Notes: generated from the letters alone by a model not told the origin. A DNA stretch of 64,000 nt from DATBAX01 sp963723765 (GCA_963723765.1 CAVRSD010000003.1:62001-126000); one strand, 5' to 3'. Counted from the first letter of the stretch, positions 9,224-18,049 are shown. Program-made: numbers and translations.

Positions 9224-9340
9224 GGGACCCCTGCCAGAAGTGGTTCGTATCGGGCATCGCTTTAGCGATGCCGTAAACATTCAGGGATAGGTTTATGGCA
9301 CGGCTGAGAAGCCGTGCCCGGATACGAAGCTTTAGGTCCC
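9224..9340. repeat. Branched, highly self-complementary intergenic element
   Basis: Nested inverted repeats. Outer arms are GGGACC (9224-9229) with GGTCCC (9335-9340), and TTCGTATC (9244-9251) with GATACGAA (9321-9328). Inside lie two separate hairpins: GGCATCGCT/AGCGATGCC (9253-9261 and 9264-9272, 2-base loop) and GGCACGGCT/AGCCGTGCC (9297-9305 and 9310-9318, GAGA loop). All arms are perfect, giving a three-way-junction shape. It lies between the DUF885 gene and the convergent SUKH gene. It could be a dispersed repeat, a structured RNA or a transcription end. Confidence 0.6.
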
Positions 9341-9434
9341 AGGCCTCCGCGGCGAGATCGTTTGATTTCGCTCACGACAGACGCCGGGGCACCCGCGATA
9401 AGTTATCAATCTGTTCGTGACGGGGGAAGCCGGC

Positions 9435-9923
9435 TTATTTTTTGAGCCGCTTTAAGAACTCAGGATCAACCCACACCCTTTTGACCTGACCTGGCTTCAA
9501 CTCAATGGTCTTGATATCGAACGGTTCCAGGAGGTCGAGAAAGGCTCCAAAGTTGGCGGCGAGTTCGGTGATCTCTTCCGGTATTTCGTGGTCCCAAAAG
9601 AACACAGCGCCGTTTTTGCCTTCGTCAACAAGAACGTAGTTTCCGCATTCTGCCCAGGCGATCGGGTACGCTTTTGCAGGAATGTTTTCGAGGTAAGCTC
9701 GTTCCTTTTGAATTTCAGCCACCGGGATGAATTGATTCACTCCGCATTCATTATTTTTGCTTACCCTGAAGATATTGGTTTCGGGTTCAGCGCCATCCTG
9801 GCTCCTAATAAAGTTCCTGAACGAATCCGATAGCCGGCAGCCCAAAGCCTGCTCAAGAGCCTGAGCAGCTTCGTCTGCGGCGGGTTTACCGTTCTCTAGT
9901 TTTATCTTCAAGTTGTTTATCAA
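9435..9923 (-). CDS. SMI1/KNR4 (SUKH) family protein
   Basis: A 162-residue cytoplasmic protein with SUKH features: SFRNFIRSQDGAEP near the N-terminus, GVNQFIPVAEI, a central AYPIAWAECGNYVLVDEG, GAVFFWDHE, and FGAFLDLLEPF followed by a C-terminal VWVDPEFLKRLKK extension. SUKH proteins often act as immunity proteins against contact-dependent or polymorphic toxins, but many are orphans. No toxin gene is adjacent here. The reading frame appears to start at TTG (9923); no in-frame ATG is placed better. Confidence 0.78.
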   Translation of the reverse strand: MINNLKIKLENGKPAADEAAQALEQALGCRLSDSFRNFIRSQDGAEPETNIFRVSKNNECGVNQFIPVAEIQKERAYLENIPAKAYPIAWAECGNYVLVDEGKNGAVFFWDHEIPEEITELAANFGAFLDLLEPFDIKTIELKPGQVKRVWVDPEFLKRLKK

Positions 9924-9963
9924 ATCACGATTGTAAGCTCTCCGTCCATGGGAGCCGCACCCT

Positions 9964-10020
9964 ACCCTTTTTCACAAAGAACGCGAAAAAAAGGATGGGG
10001 CACCCGCGGTAGAGTGCCCC
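9964..10020. repeat. Structured dispersed repeat, copy 1
   Basis: Reads ACCCTTTTTCACAAAGAACG and continues CGAAAAAAAGGATGGGGCACCC. A TTTTTC/GAAAAAA stem surrounds a core with AAAGAAC. Immediately after, GGGGCAC (9997-10003) pairs with GTGCCCC (10014-10020). It shares loop and flanks with the copy at 11101-11140, but its stem bases differ in a compensated way. It lies between the SUKH gene and the next minus-strand gene. Confidence 0.55.
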
Positions 10021-10042
10021 AACCATTTGTTCAGACTATATC

Positions 10043-10921
10043 TTACTGCGCGGCAGCCGGCTTCTCGGCGGCTTTCTTGGGCATCATTGGCATCATGCTC
10101 TTGGGCTTCCAGAAGTCTGGATCCTCTTTGACCCAGGCCTCCGGCGGATAGCTCATTGCCGGGTTGAACAAGAACAAGTTGGTCTGCCGGGACTCGACTG
10201 CGGACGATTCCAGTTCGCCCAGCTTTTTCATGCCTTCTTCGCCCATGGCGGCGACGAAAGCCTTGTCCTGCTCGGGGAAAGAGTCGATTTCCGCCGCTGA
10301 TTTGAGCGCGTGGAAAACTACGTAAGTGGTGTTTGGCTGCTGGCCATAGGCCACTTCGTACGTGGCCCAATGGGAGTCGGGAACTTTCGTGTAAGCGGCC
10401 ACGACCAGTTTGACCAACTCATCCCATTCGTGGCCGTGTCCGGCGCGGACCTGGTAGAGAGAAATCTCGAAGTAGCGGAACTTGGCGATGCTGCCGTCCG
10501 CATTGAGGCTTTGATCGGGGCGATAGGAGAGCACGGTGGAGTCCGCGTCGCTCAGCAAATCGCCGTCGGCTACGCCGGCCCGGTCAAGCGCGGCCATCAG
10601 CGCGGGGTTTTTCAGGCCGGCCAGATGGTCCTTTTCCCAGTCGGCAAATGAATCATAAGGAAAGAGAAACAGTGAACGCGGACGGCCGGAGAGAGAATCC
10701 GCGTCAAAGTAATGGGTTGGCCACTTGGCCTTAGTGACCGCTTGGACAAATGCGCTCTCGGTTTTTTCATGCGATGCGCCCTGTTTACCCGGTTTCAGGA
10801 ACTCGCGGTAAAGCACCAGCACCTTGGGCGGCGCCATGGTTCCACTTTCCTGTGCCGCAGCCACGCCAATTCCTCCGACTACAAACGACAGCCCCAACAA
10901 CAACCCTGTGAGTTTTTGCAT
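10043..10921 (-). CDS. Secreted protein with probable duplicated dimeric alpha-beta barrel fold
   Basis: A 292-residue protein with a signal peptide (LLLGLSFVVGGIGVAAAQ). Two stretches look like tandem dimeric alpha-beta barrel units: KVLVLYREFLKPGKQGASHE and later FRYFEISLYQVRAGHGHEWDE. Each opens with a beta-strand followed by a 'pG...e...' turn, as in antibiotic-biosynthesis-monooxygenase or NIPSNAP-like domains. The Pro/Met/Lys-rich tail (MMPMMPKKAAEKPAAAQ) is low complexity. No enzymatic residues are evident. The fold assignment is an inference from local pattern only. Confidence 0.65.
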   Translation of the reverse strand: MQKLTGLLLGLSFVVGGIGVAAAQESGTMAPPKVLVLYREFLKPGKQGASHEKTESAFVQAVTKAKWPTHYFDADSLSGRPRSLFLFPYDSFADWEKDHLAGLKNPALMAALDRAGVADGDLLSDADSTVLSYRPDQSLNADGSIAKFRYFEISLYQVRAGHGHEWDELVKLVVAAYTKVPDSHWATYEVAYGQQPNTTYVVFHALKSAAEIDSFPEQDKAFVAAMGEEGMKKLGELESSAVESRQTNLFLFNPAMSYPPEAWVKEDPDFWKPKSMMPMMPKKAAEKPAAAQ

Positions 10922-11100
10922 AGATTACTGACCTCCTCGGTCGCAAAGTAAATTTAAATTTGGAAAGGAAAATCTAAGCGCGCAAGAATAGTGCGCTCCC
11001 AAAGACGAGCGGAGCGTATCTGAGTGACAGATACGAAGTCAAGGGAGTAGTCAATATTGATGAGTCCGTCAGGCGGCTCTTCGCCGATGAGAAAAGCCCC

Positions 11101-11140
11101 ACCCTCCCGCAAAGAACGCGGGAAGGATGGGGCACCCGCG
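11101..11140. repeat. Structured dispersed repeat, copy 2
   Basis: ACCC, then TCCCGC (11105-11110), AAAGAAC, GCGGGA (11118-11123), then AGGATGGGGCACCCGCG. Flanks and loop match the copy at 9964, while the stem has different but still complementary bases. The two copies bracket the gene at 10043-10921. Confidence 0.6.
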
Positions 11141-11243
11141 ACGCAATAATTTCTGGCGCCAATGTGACCCGGAGTCCAAGGATAGTTTGGATTCTGCATT
11201 TACAAGAACTGCCCCGGCACGATATACCTCTTGCTCAGCCCCT

Positions 11244-13381
11244 ATGACGACGAAAAAACTTCCCCTTTTATTTTTGGTGATCACCCTAAACCTGTTCGTG
11301 ACCCTTGGTCTTCTTTCCGCGCAAACGGCGGCCAAGCCCAAGATCACCATCGACGAATTTTTCAACTCTGTCAGCTTTGATGGCGTAAAACTTTCTCCTG
11401 ATGGCCAGTCGGTGTTGATTGAAGCCGAGCGTGCCGATTGGGACCAGAACATCTTTCGCAAAGAGTTGTGGGTCTATCGCGGCGGGGCGAGTGGCGGCGG
11501 ACTGACTCCACTTACGCAGTCCGGCGCGGACACGGACGCGCATTGGTCTCCGGACGGGCAGTGGATCGCGTTTCTTTCCGAACGGAAAAGTGCGTCCGCC
11601 AAAGGGGACGATTCTGGCGGCGACGCTAAGGACAGTGAAACCGCGCAGCTTTACTTGATCTCGCCGAATGGCGGCGAGGCGTTTCCGGTAACGCAAGGTG
11701 AAGAAGAGGTGCACGCGTTTAGCTGGTCCGCCGATTCGCGCACCCTTTATTTCGCCACCCGCACGCCCTGGACCAAGGCGCAAAAGGATGCGTACAAAAA
11801 AGAATGGAAAGATGTGAACCAGTATCGGGGGGCGGAACGCGGGGATGAGATCTTCAGCCTGGACGTGGCGGATGCCATCGCCCACCACATTGCTGCAGTG
11901 GGCAAAGTTAGCGACGATGCGGAAGAGAGTTCGGACGCAACTCCGGGATCGCATGCGCTGGGGAGTATTCCGTGGCATATTTCCGAACTGGAAACTTCGC
12001 CGGATGGACACAAACTGGCGCTGGCGAGCCAGTCGGTTTCGCAGCGTGATGAAAAAGTGGAAGAGTTTGAAATCTATTTAATTGATCTCGCCGGGGCTTC
12101 GCTCGATCGGCCAGTGCGTCAGATCACGCATAACAATGCAGTCGAACAGAGCGTGAAATGGTCGTCAGACAGCCGGCACATTTTCTTTACCGTGGAAGTG
12201 GGAGATGTCAGCGGCCCGTACCGCGATTTGCAGCCGCATTTGTATTGGGTGGAGGCCGAGAGCGGGGAAGTGCAACAGTGGGGCAAGGATTTCATCGGCG
12301 CCGTCGGTCACTATGAAGTGCAGGGAAACGGCGTGCTGCTCACCGGACGGGTGGGAACGGAAGTGGCATTGTATTCTGCGGCCAAGCCGGCGGATTCTTT
12401 TCATAAACTGAATGGCTGGGAAGGCACGTACGATGGGTTTGCGATTGCGGAACACTCGCAGCGAGTGGCCGTCATTCATTCCACGCTGGAGAAGCCGACG
12501 GAAGTTTATCTGGCCGACGGCATCGACAAATTGCAGGAAGCGCGGCCCATTACTTCGTTCAACAAGGTATTTACCGAACGCGATTTGCCCAAGGGTAAGC
12601 CTTATCGCTGGAAGGCCGATGACGGAACTATGGTCGAAGGCATGTTGATGTATCCGCCGGGAAAGTTCGAGGCGAAAAATTTGCCGATGTTTGTGTTCAT
12701 TCACGGTGGCCCCGCGGATGCCGATGGCAACCACTTTGAAGCGGATTGGTACGTGTGGGATCGGTTGGCTGCGACCCAGGGCTGGCTGGTGTTTGAGCCG
12801 AATTATCGCGGGTCGACGGGATACGGCGATAAATTTCTCATGCAAATCGTGCCGGAGATTGTGTCGCGTCCGGGTAAGGATATTTTGGAAGGTGTGGATG
12901 CGCTGGTGAAGGATGGCATTGCTGATCCTGATCGTCTGGCGGTAGGTGGATACAGCTATGGCGGCTACATGACCAATTGGCTCATCACCCAGAGCACGCG
13001 CTGGAAGGCTGCCGTGACCGGAGCCGGCGCAGTAGAGCATGTGGCCAACTGGGGCAACGACGATACGACTTTTGACGATGCGTATTTTCTAGGCGGACTT
13101 CCCTGGGAGCAGGCGCAGCGCTATCACGATGAAGGCGCGATTTATTTCAGATGAACAAAGTTCGCACGCCGACCCATCTGGTGGCTGGTGGCGACGATAT
13201 TCGCGTGGCGGTGGCGGAAGATTATTTGCTCGATCATGCGCTGCACAATCTGGGCATTCCGAGCGAATTGCTGATTTTTCCAGGGGAGGGTCATTCGCTG
13301 GATAAGAATCCCTGGCATGGGAAGATCAAGGTGAGGGAAGAGTTGAAGTGGTTGCAGAAGTATGGAGGAGTGGGGAACTGA
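11244..13381 (+). CDS. S9 family prolyl oligopeptidase-type serine peptidase, secreted (frameshifted)
   Basis: A signal peptide (LLFLVITLNLFVTLGLLSAQ), an N-terminal beta-propeller of TolB/WD40-like repeats (KLSPDGQSVLIEAE, HWSPDGQWIAFLSE, SWSADSRTLYFATR), then an alpha/beta hydrolase domain. The nucleophile Ser lies in GGYSYGGYM. The first frame stops at 13154 after DEGAIYFR. The next frame, from 13145 on, supplies MNKVRTPTHLVAGGDD (acid residue) and GEGHSLDKNP (catalytic His). Adding one T to the TTT at 13145-13147 (TATTTCAG to TATTTTCAG) restores one frame of about 712 residues. It probably degrades peptides in the periplasm. The start is the ATG at 11244, because upstream codons do not form a signal peptide. 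Confidence 0.85.
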
Positions 13382-13474
13382 GAACTGAAATGCGGCAGAT
13401 CAGAAACTTCTGGCCGATATTTTTGTTAGAGGAGAATAATTCGCGGGGATGATCTGGCTACTATACTTTTGTTT

Positions 13475-13696
13475 ATGAACATTACTCTGTCCATCGATGA
13501 GGAACTAGTCGTCCGGGCTCGAAAGAAAGCTGAGGCACTTGGCAAAAACCTCAACCAATTGATCCGAGATTATCTACAGACGGTGGCGGACGGAGACGAT
13601 GCCGATCGAAGCATTGAGGAATTTAAGCAGCTCTCAAATCGGGGCCATTCGCACGGTTTGCGCTTCAATCGCGATGACATCCGTGAGCGTCGATAG
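13475..13696 (+). CDS. VapB-like / ribbon-helix-helix type antitoxin, no toxin partner seen
   Basis: A 73-residue protein opening with MNITLSIDEELVVRARKKAE and ALGKNLNQLIRDYL, a typical arrangement for RHH/DUF6364-type antitoxins (one beta-strand then two helices). The charged C-terminus (FNRDDIRERR) is usual for the toxin-binding tail of VapB proteins. Normally a PIN-domain vapC would overlap or follow; only 44 bp separate this stop from the end of the convergent amidase gene, so no room for one exists. It may be a solitary remnant. Confidence 0.65.
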   Translation: MNITLSIDEELVVRARKKAEALGKNLNQLIRDYLQTVADGDDADRSIEEFKQLSNRGHSHGLRFNRDDIRERR

Positions 13697-13740
13697 ATTT
13701 TTACGAATCCATTCTGGGAGGTTGATTCCGTCGTTCACAA

Positions 13741-16353
13741 TTACTTTTTCGCGCTGGCCAGCTTTACATGGTGCGAGGCTTCGGCATAGTGCGCGATGCC
13801 CTGGTAGAGGGCTTCGGCGATTTGCTGGCGATAGGCGGATCGCTGAAGTTCGCTCTCATCGGTGGGGCTGCTGACGAAGGAAACTTCAGCGAGGATGGCG
13901 GGCATTTCGGTCCCGGTCAGGACTACGTAGGAAGCGGCCTTCACGCCGCGATCCCGTAAGCCAGGATTCTTCGCGGCGAGAGTGCCAAATAATGAGCGCT
14001 GCACGCTGGCCGCGAAACGGTGCGATTCCTGGACTTTTTCGCGGATATCCACGTTGGTCCAGTCGATGTTTTGCAGGGTTGTGTCAGTAGCGTCCGCGCC
14101 AGGAGTTCTGGCTTTTAGTGAAGAATAAGTATTGGTGTAGTAGGTTTCCACGCCGCGCGCCGAAGGATAGTCGCTGTAGTTGGCGTGAATGGAAAGAAAC
14201 AGATCGGCGTGAGCGACGTTGGCGATTTCCGCACGTTTCTCCAGCGGGATATAAGTATCGTCCTGCCGGGTGTAAATGACTTCGGCGCCCAGATGGCTCT
14301 GAACCAGCTTGCCGAGGCGGTCCACGATATCCAGCACCAGATCTTTTTCCAGTAAACCTTTGCGCCCGACCGTGCCCAGGTCCCAGCCGCCGTGGCCGGC
14401 GTCCAACACCAGACGAAATTGCGGAACGTGGGCACTAGCTTGTGAACTGTCGGTGATATTCGCAGCAGTACTTTTTGCGGTTGCGCTCGCTGCCGGAACT
14501 GACGGCGGCAACGACTTTGCACTTTGGCCGGTATGAATCTGGCCAGTTTCGATCTGGATGGTCTCTTTAGGATTTTCCGGGCCGAACAGATCGACACGGG
14601 CGTGCGGCTGCGGTTTGGCTCCGAGTCTGCGGACCTCAACCACCAGACGATAAGGATTCTGTTCCAGGCTGACGGAATAGTCGGAGGGGTTCTTGGTTTC
14701 CAGCACCACGCGGGTGATTCCACTGACGGGCTGCGCGACTCGTACGCGAACCAGAAGAGCGTCCTGCACGGCAATCGATTTGTTGTCGAGGCCGGCGGCC
14801 AGGGTGGTGTCGTGTAGATCGAAATAGATGCGTTCCGGATTTGCCAGACGATGGGCTTCGTACTGCACCTGGTCTTGCAGATCGATCACGACCGTGCTGG
14901 AATCGGCCGCCGACCAGTGCCGGATGCCTGTGACTGCGGACTTCTGCCCTTTTTCCGCCGGACTGGATTTGTCCGCGAGCGGTGCGGCTTCGCTGTAATC
15001 CAATTCGGATGGCGAGGACGTGCCTGGCGATGGCGTGGCTACCGCTGACGCGGAGTGGCCGGGCTGAGAAATTGCGGCGGGAGTGTGGACGATTGTTCGC
15101 CACAGCCCGAAAAGTGCGACCAGCACGATAAGAAGAATGGGAAGGACGATGCGCAGGCCGTACCGGGATTTCTCTCCAGAAGAAGATTCGGAAAAGATCG
15201 CTGGAGTTTCGTCCGGAACGATATTGTGATCTGTAAGAGTCTCCGTGACGCGATGAGGAGCCGAGAGGCTGGCAGGAGCGGCGTCCGCAGAAGGCGCGGG
15301 TTGAACTGGCTCGCTCTTGATCACGGGAACGACGCTTTCCGGGGCGTCGATTTCAGTGACGACGACTTTGGAAAGCACCAGATCAGGAACGGCGCTTGAA
15401 GGCGTAGCCGGAGTAGCGGGCCTTGCGATACTGAGCTCCGGAATGGCCGCCAGGATTTCCGGATTTTCTTGGTGAATTTCCGGAGCTTCCGTTTGATCCG
15501 TTTCGTTTTTTTCTATTTCCGCCACTTGCGGCACGATCACGACTGGGGCAGGTGTTGCTTCGGACGGCGGGTCCGCTACTGGAAGCGGTTCCATCGGCTT
15601 GGCCACAGCTGCTACTACACGCTGGGAAATTTCCGCCAGGCGATCTTCTTCTTCGGGCTTAAGCGCGGCCAGAATCAATTCGGCAAGGAGATTGAGATTG
15701 CGAACATCACTGTCGTTGAATCCGTAGGCTTCGCTGGAAAAGGCTTCCAGCAATCCAATCACGGTTTGCCGAGCGGAGAGTGGAACCGCCACCATGGAGC
15801 GCGTGCCCAGACGGCGGCAGGTTTCGACGTTTACGCGCGAATCGTTTTCCGAATCATCACAGCGGACGATATGGCCGCTGGTGAGGCAGGCCCCCGAGAA
15901 GCCGGAATTCGGGTCCAGGCGAACACCCGCATCGGGTGCGATGGTTCCTGATGACGCGCGGCAAACGATAGCGTTGCCGTCGGCAAGCGCGATGGCCACG
16001 CCGTCCGCGCCGGTGATGGCCAGGGCGCGATCGGAAACCAGTTGCAAAACTTCATCGAGAACAAACTGCTCGAGCTCCCACACGTCCCCTGTTGGAACCA
16101 CGCGATCATGTTTCTCGGCGTGCTTCTCATCATGTTTGTCATCTATCCGGCGCTGACGGATTTGTTCGTGCAGGGAAGAGAATGCGAGGAGAGCTTGTAG
16201 AGCTTCGTGAGTGGGAACACCGAGCTGCTGAAAAATTTGGGGCGCAGGGGCTGAAGTCGGATCCGCCGGCTTGGGCGAATCAGGTTTCAGTAAATTCGAC
16301 TCCGGGTTTTTGGGGTTCGCGCTCACAAATCGAAGCAATCCCTGTGATTTCAT
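13741..16353 (-). CDS. GAF-transmembrane-AMIN-N-acetylmuramoyl-L-alanine amidase fusion
   Basis: An 870-residue protein. Residues 97-235 form a GAF domain (SGACLTSGHIVRC, GTRSMVAVPL). Residues 240-395 are a Pro/Ala/Glu-rich linker, and residues 400-418 a membrane helix (LRIVLPILLIVLVALFGLW). An AMIN domain spans about 473-576 (VTGIRHWSAADSSTVVIDL ... RLVVEVRR). An Amidase_3 domain from about 646 to 865 carries the zinc ligands His654 (DAGHGG), Glu669 (GLLEKD) and His723 (SIHAN), and the catalytic Glu in ILAEVSFVSS. AMIN domains usually target amidases to envelope complexes. The order implies a cytoplasmic sensor attached to a periplasmic peptidoglycan hydrolase. The GAF is a paralogue of that at 3573-5354. 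Confidence 0.9.
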   Translation of the reverse strand: MKSQGLLRFVSANPKNPESNLLKPDSPKPADPTSAPAPQIFQQLGVPTHEALQALLAFSSLHEQIRQRRIDDKHDEKHAEKHDRVVPTGDVWELEQFVLDEVLQLVSDRALAITGADGVAIALADGNAIVCRASSGTIAPDAGVRLDPNSGFSGACLTSGHIVRCDDSENDSRVNVETCRRLGTRSMVAVPLSARQTVIGLLEAFSSEAYGFNDSDVRNLNLLAELILAALKPEEEDRLAEISQRVVAAVAKPMEPLPVADPPSEATPAPVVIVPQVAEIEKNETDQTEAPEIHQENPEILAAIPELSIARPATPATPSSAVPDLVLSKVVVTEIDAPESVVPVIKSEPVQPAPSADAAPASLSAPHRVTETLTDHNIVPDETPAIFSESSSGEKSRYGLRIVLPILLIVLVALFGLWRTIVHTPAAISQPGHSASAVATPSPGTSSPSELDYSEAAPLADKSSPAEKGQKSAVTGIRHWSAADSSTVVIDLQDQVQYEAHRLANPERIYFDLHDTTLAAGLDNKSIAVQDALLVRVRVAQPVSGITRVVLETKNPSDYSVSLEQNPYRLVVEVRRLGAKPQPHARVDLFGPENPKETIQIETGQIHTGQSAKSLPPSVPAASATAKSTAANITDSSQASAHVPQFRLVLDAGHGGWDLGTVGRKGLLEKDLVLDIVDRLGKLVQSHLGAEVIYTRQDDTYIPLEKRAEIANVAHADLFLSIHANYSDYPSARGVETYYTNTYSSLKARTPGADATDTTLQNIDWTNVDIREKVQESHRFAASVQRSLFGTLAAKNPGLRDRGVKAASYVVLTGTEMPAILAEVSFVSSPTDESELQRSAYRQQIAEALYQGIAHYAEASHHVKLASAKK

Positions 16354-16644
16354 TGGGTGGAATTCAGCTCAGTGCAAACTCGCCAGGGGCCAGAAGTGAA
16401 GTCCAGATTGGCGAAGTTTGCGGGACTGACCGAATTCTACCCAGGTCCTTCCGAGTATTTACCCGGATTCACCTAATGATTCCTTTAAGTTACAGTGGAT
16501 TAGCCGTGATCGCAATCATTCCTTCCGCACGAAGGTGGGATTCACGACCGGTTCTTTGGTAAGCTACAAGAGTAGAGGCATCTCGCTGGTTTTCCGTAGG
16601 CCTGTTGCTCGTGCGACAGAATGGGTGTATGTTTAATTTTTTGA

Positions 16645-16974
16645 GTGACTTACAGGTTGTGGCAGGTGGTTGAGAAGAAAAAGAAATCGAGTTGGGCATG
16701 GCGTTTGGGCATGATGGCCACGGGAGCGGCAGGGGCTGCTTTAGTGGTTTTTCGCGGTTGCTGGCACCGAAACATGAGCTGGCCGGTTCGGCTGCAAAAG
16801 CATTCCTATCAGGTCTGCACGGGTTGCGGCATCAAGCGGTTGTTCGATGAAGAAGCCTTTCGCGCTTACGGACCCTACAGTTACGAGCTGAATCGCCTGA
16901 TTCAGTGGGACTTGGCACACCAGGACCGGCCTGAGACGGAAGCCGATCCTATCGAACATCGTCCGGCTTCCTGA
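16645..16974 (+). CDS. Conserved small hypothetical protein with CxxC
   Basis: About 109 residues from a GTG start at 16645; the true start could be the GTG at 16666 just before VEKKKKSSW. A basic N-terminus is followed by a hydrophobic stretch (LGMMATGAAGAALVVF), then CWHRNMSWPV, YQVCTGCGIKRLFDEEAFRAYGPYSYELNRL. The pattern C...VCTGCGxKRLFDE with a downstream GPY is seen in small Acidobacteriota proteins of unknown function; the three cysteines plus His could bind a metal. No functional assignment. Confidence 0.65.
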   Translation: MTYRLWQVVEKKKKSSWAWRLGMMATGAAGAALVVFRGCWHRNMSWPVRLQKHSYQVCTGCGIKRLFDEEAFRAYGPYSYELNRLIQWDLAHQDRPETEADPIEHRPAS

Positions 16975-17111
16975 TCTTTTGTTCTGGAATTTTATATAGT
17001 TTTCGATGAGTATTTTGCAGGGCAGCTTTCCGTGGCGTATTTCCGGGAGGATTTTTCCGGAACCAGCCCGGTTACTGAGCTGCATCTAAACTCCGGGACT
17101 AAGATTCCAGG

Positions 17112-17933
17112 ATGGGGCAAGTGTCGAATCCAGTTATGTCTGCGGAGAGACCACCGATGACGCCTGTGCAGGCGCGTCGCCGCCGTCAATATCGGATACA
17201 GCTTCAGACTCTGACTTATGTCAATCTGGACCACGCCAACGGCGGCGTCATCCGCGATCTTTCTACCAGCGGAATGGCAGTGCAGGCAGTGTCGCCTTTG
17301 CGCCCAGAGCAGCCTGTCCATATTCGTTTCGAGTTGCTGGGGCCGCGCCTGCGCATTGAAATTCCGGGGCGAGTGACCTGGGCAGATGCCAATGGCAGGG
17401 CGGGCATTGAGTTTCTTAATCTGCCGCGGCGTTCGGCGCGTTTGCTGAAAGACTGGCTTTTTAGCCAGCTGCTGGCCAGCGGTCATCAGGCGGCGCGTTC
17501 CGAAGTAATGTTTCGCCGCGATCTCAGTGAAGGCGCGCCGAGCCTGCTGTTTTCTACCACCCCGCGGCCGGCCATTGCTCTCCGGCCAAACGAAATCAAG
17601 TTGCAGGACGCGGTGTTTGCGGAAGAACCGAAACTCCTGCACATTCCGTGGTGTCCTGTTCCCATTGCATCGACCATTTTTTCACGGTCGGTGGACGGCC
17701 TAATACTGGCAGCGGCCGTCTTGCTGTTTTCTTTGGTCTCACTGGCGATGACGCAGCTTCTTCCGGCGTGGCCGATTGCGGTCGCGCTCTTGTTGGGAGC
17801 GAGCGCACTTTTCTCCGCCGCTTATTGGATGTTGTTTACTTTCTGGATGGGCACGACGCCCGGAGCTCATCTGGCACAGATTGCCGGAGCCCAGAACCAC
17901 AAGGAAGAAGAGGAACGGCCGCGGTTTCGGTGA
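17112..17933 (+). CDS. PilZ domain protein with C-terminal RDD-like membrane region
   Basis: A 273-residue protein. Residues 22-125 are a PilZ-like domain: RRRRQYRIQLQTLTYV carries the arginine-rich start, VIRDLSTSGMAV matches the D/NxSxxG turn, and GRAGIEFL closes the barrel. Residues 190-262 hold two or three hydrophobic segments bounded by an RDD-type arginine/aspartate pair (RSVDGLIL) and the motif GTTPGAHLAQI. RDD proteins are poorly characterised membrane proteins, some implicated in transport. A c-di-GMP receptor attached to an RDD-like membrane region is an unusual combination. Overlap with other genes: none. Confidence 0.8.
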   Translation: MGQVSNPVMSAERPPMTPVQARRRRQYRIQLQTLTYVNLDHANGGVIRDLSTSGMAVQAVSPLRPEQPVHIRFELLGPRLRIEIPGRVTWADANGRAGIEFLNLPRRSARLLKDWLFSQLLASGHQAARSEVMFRRDLSEGAPSLLFSTTPRPAIALRPNEIKLQDAVFAEEPKLLHIPWCPVPIASTIFSRSVDGLILAAAVLLFSLVSLAMTQLLPAWPIAVALLLGASALFSAAYWMLFTFWMGTTPGAHLAQIAGAQNHKEEEERPRFR

Positions 17934-17978
17934 GGCCGCTGTGTGCTATCTGCTGTCAGCTCTCAGCGAAATCAAAGT

Positions 17979-18027
17979 CCAAATCTTTTAACCGCAAAGA
18001 TCGCTAAGAAAAGCGAAGGGCGCAAAG
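17979..18027. repeat. CGC-GAG periodic dispersed repeat, third unit
   Basis: AAATCTTTTAACCGCAAAGA continuing TCGCTAAGAAAAGCGAAGGGCG resembles the units at 7421-7516, with more divergence. It fills the convergent gap between the PilZ-RDD gene and the receiver-PilZ gene. Confidence 0.45.
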
Positions 18028-18049
18028 GTAAATCTAGACTTGCCGATAG

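Noticed and set aside
13697..13740. VapC toxin after the antitoxin
   Set aside because: Only 44 bp before the amidase gene's stop; none of the frames gives a PIN-domain start.
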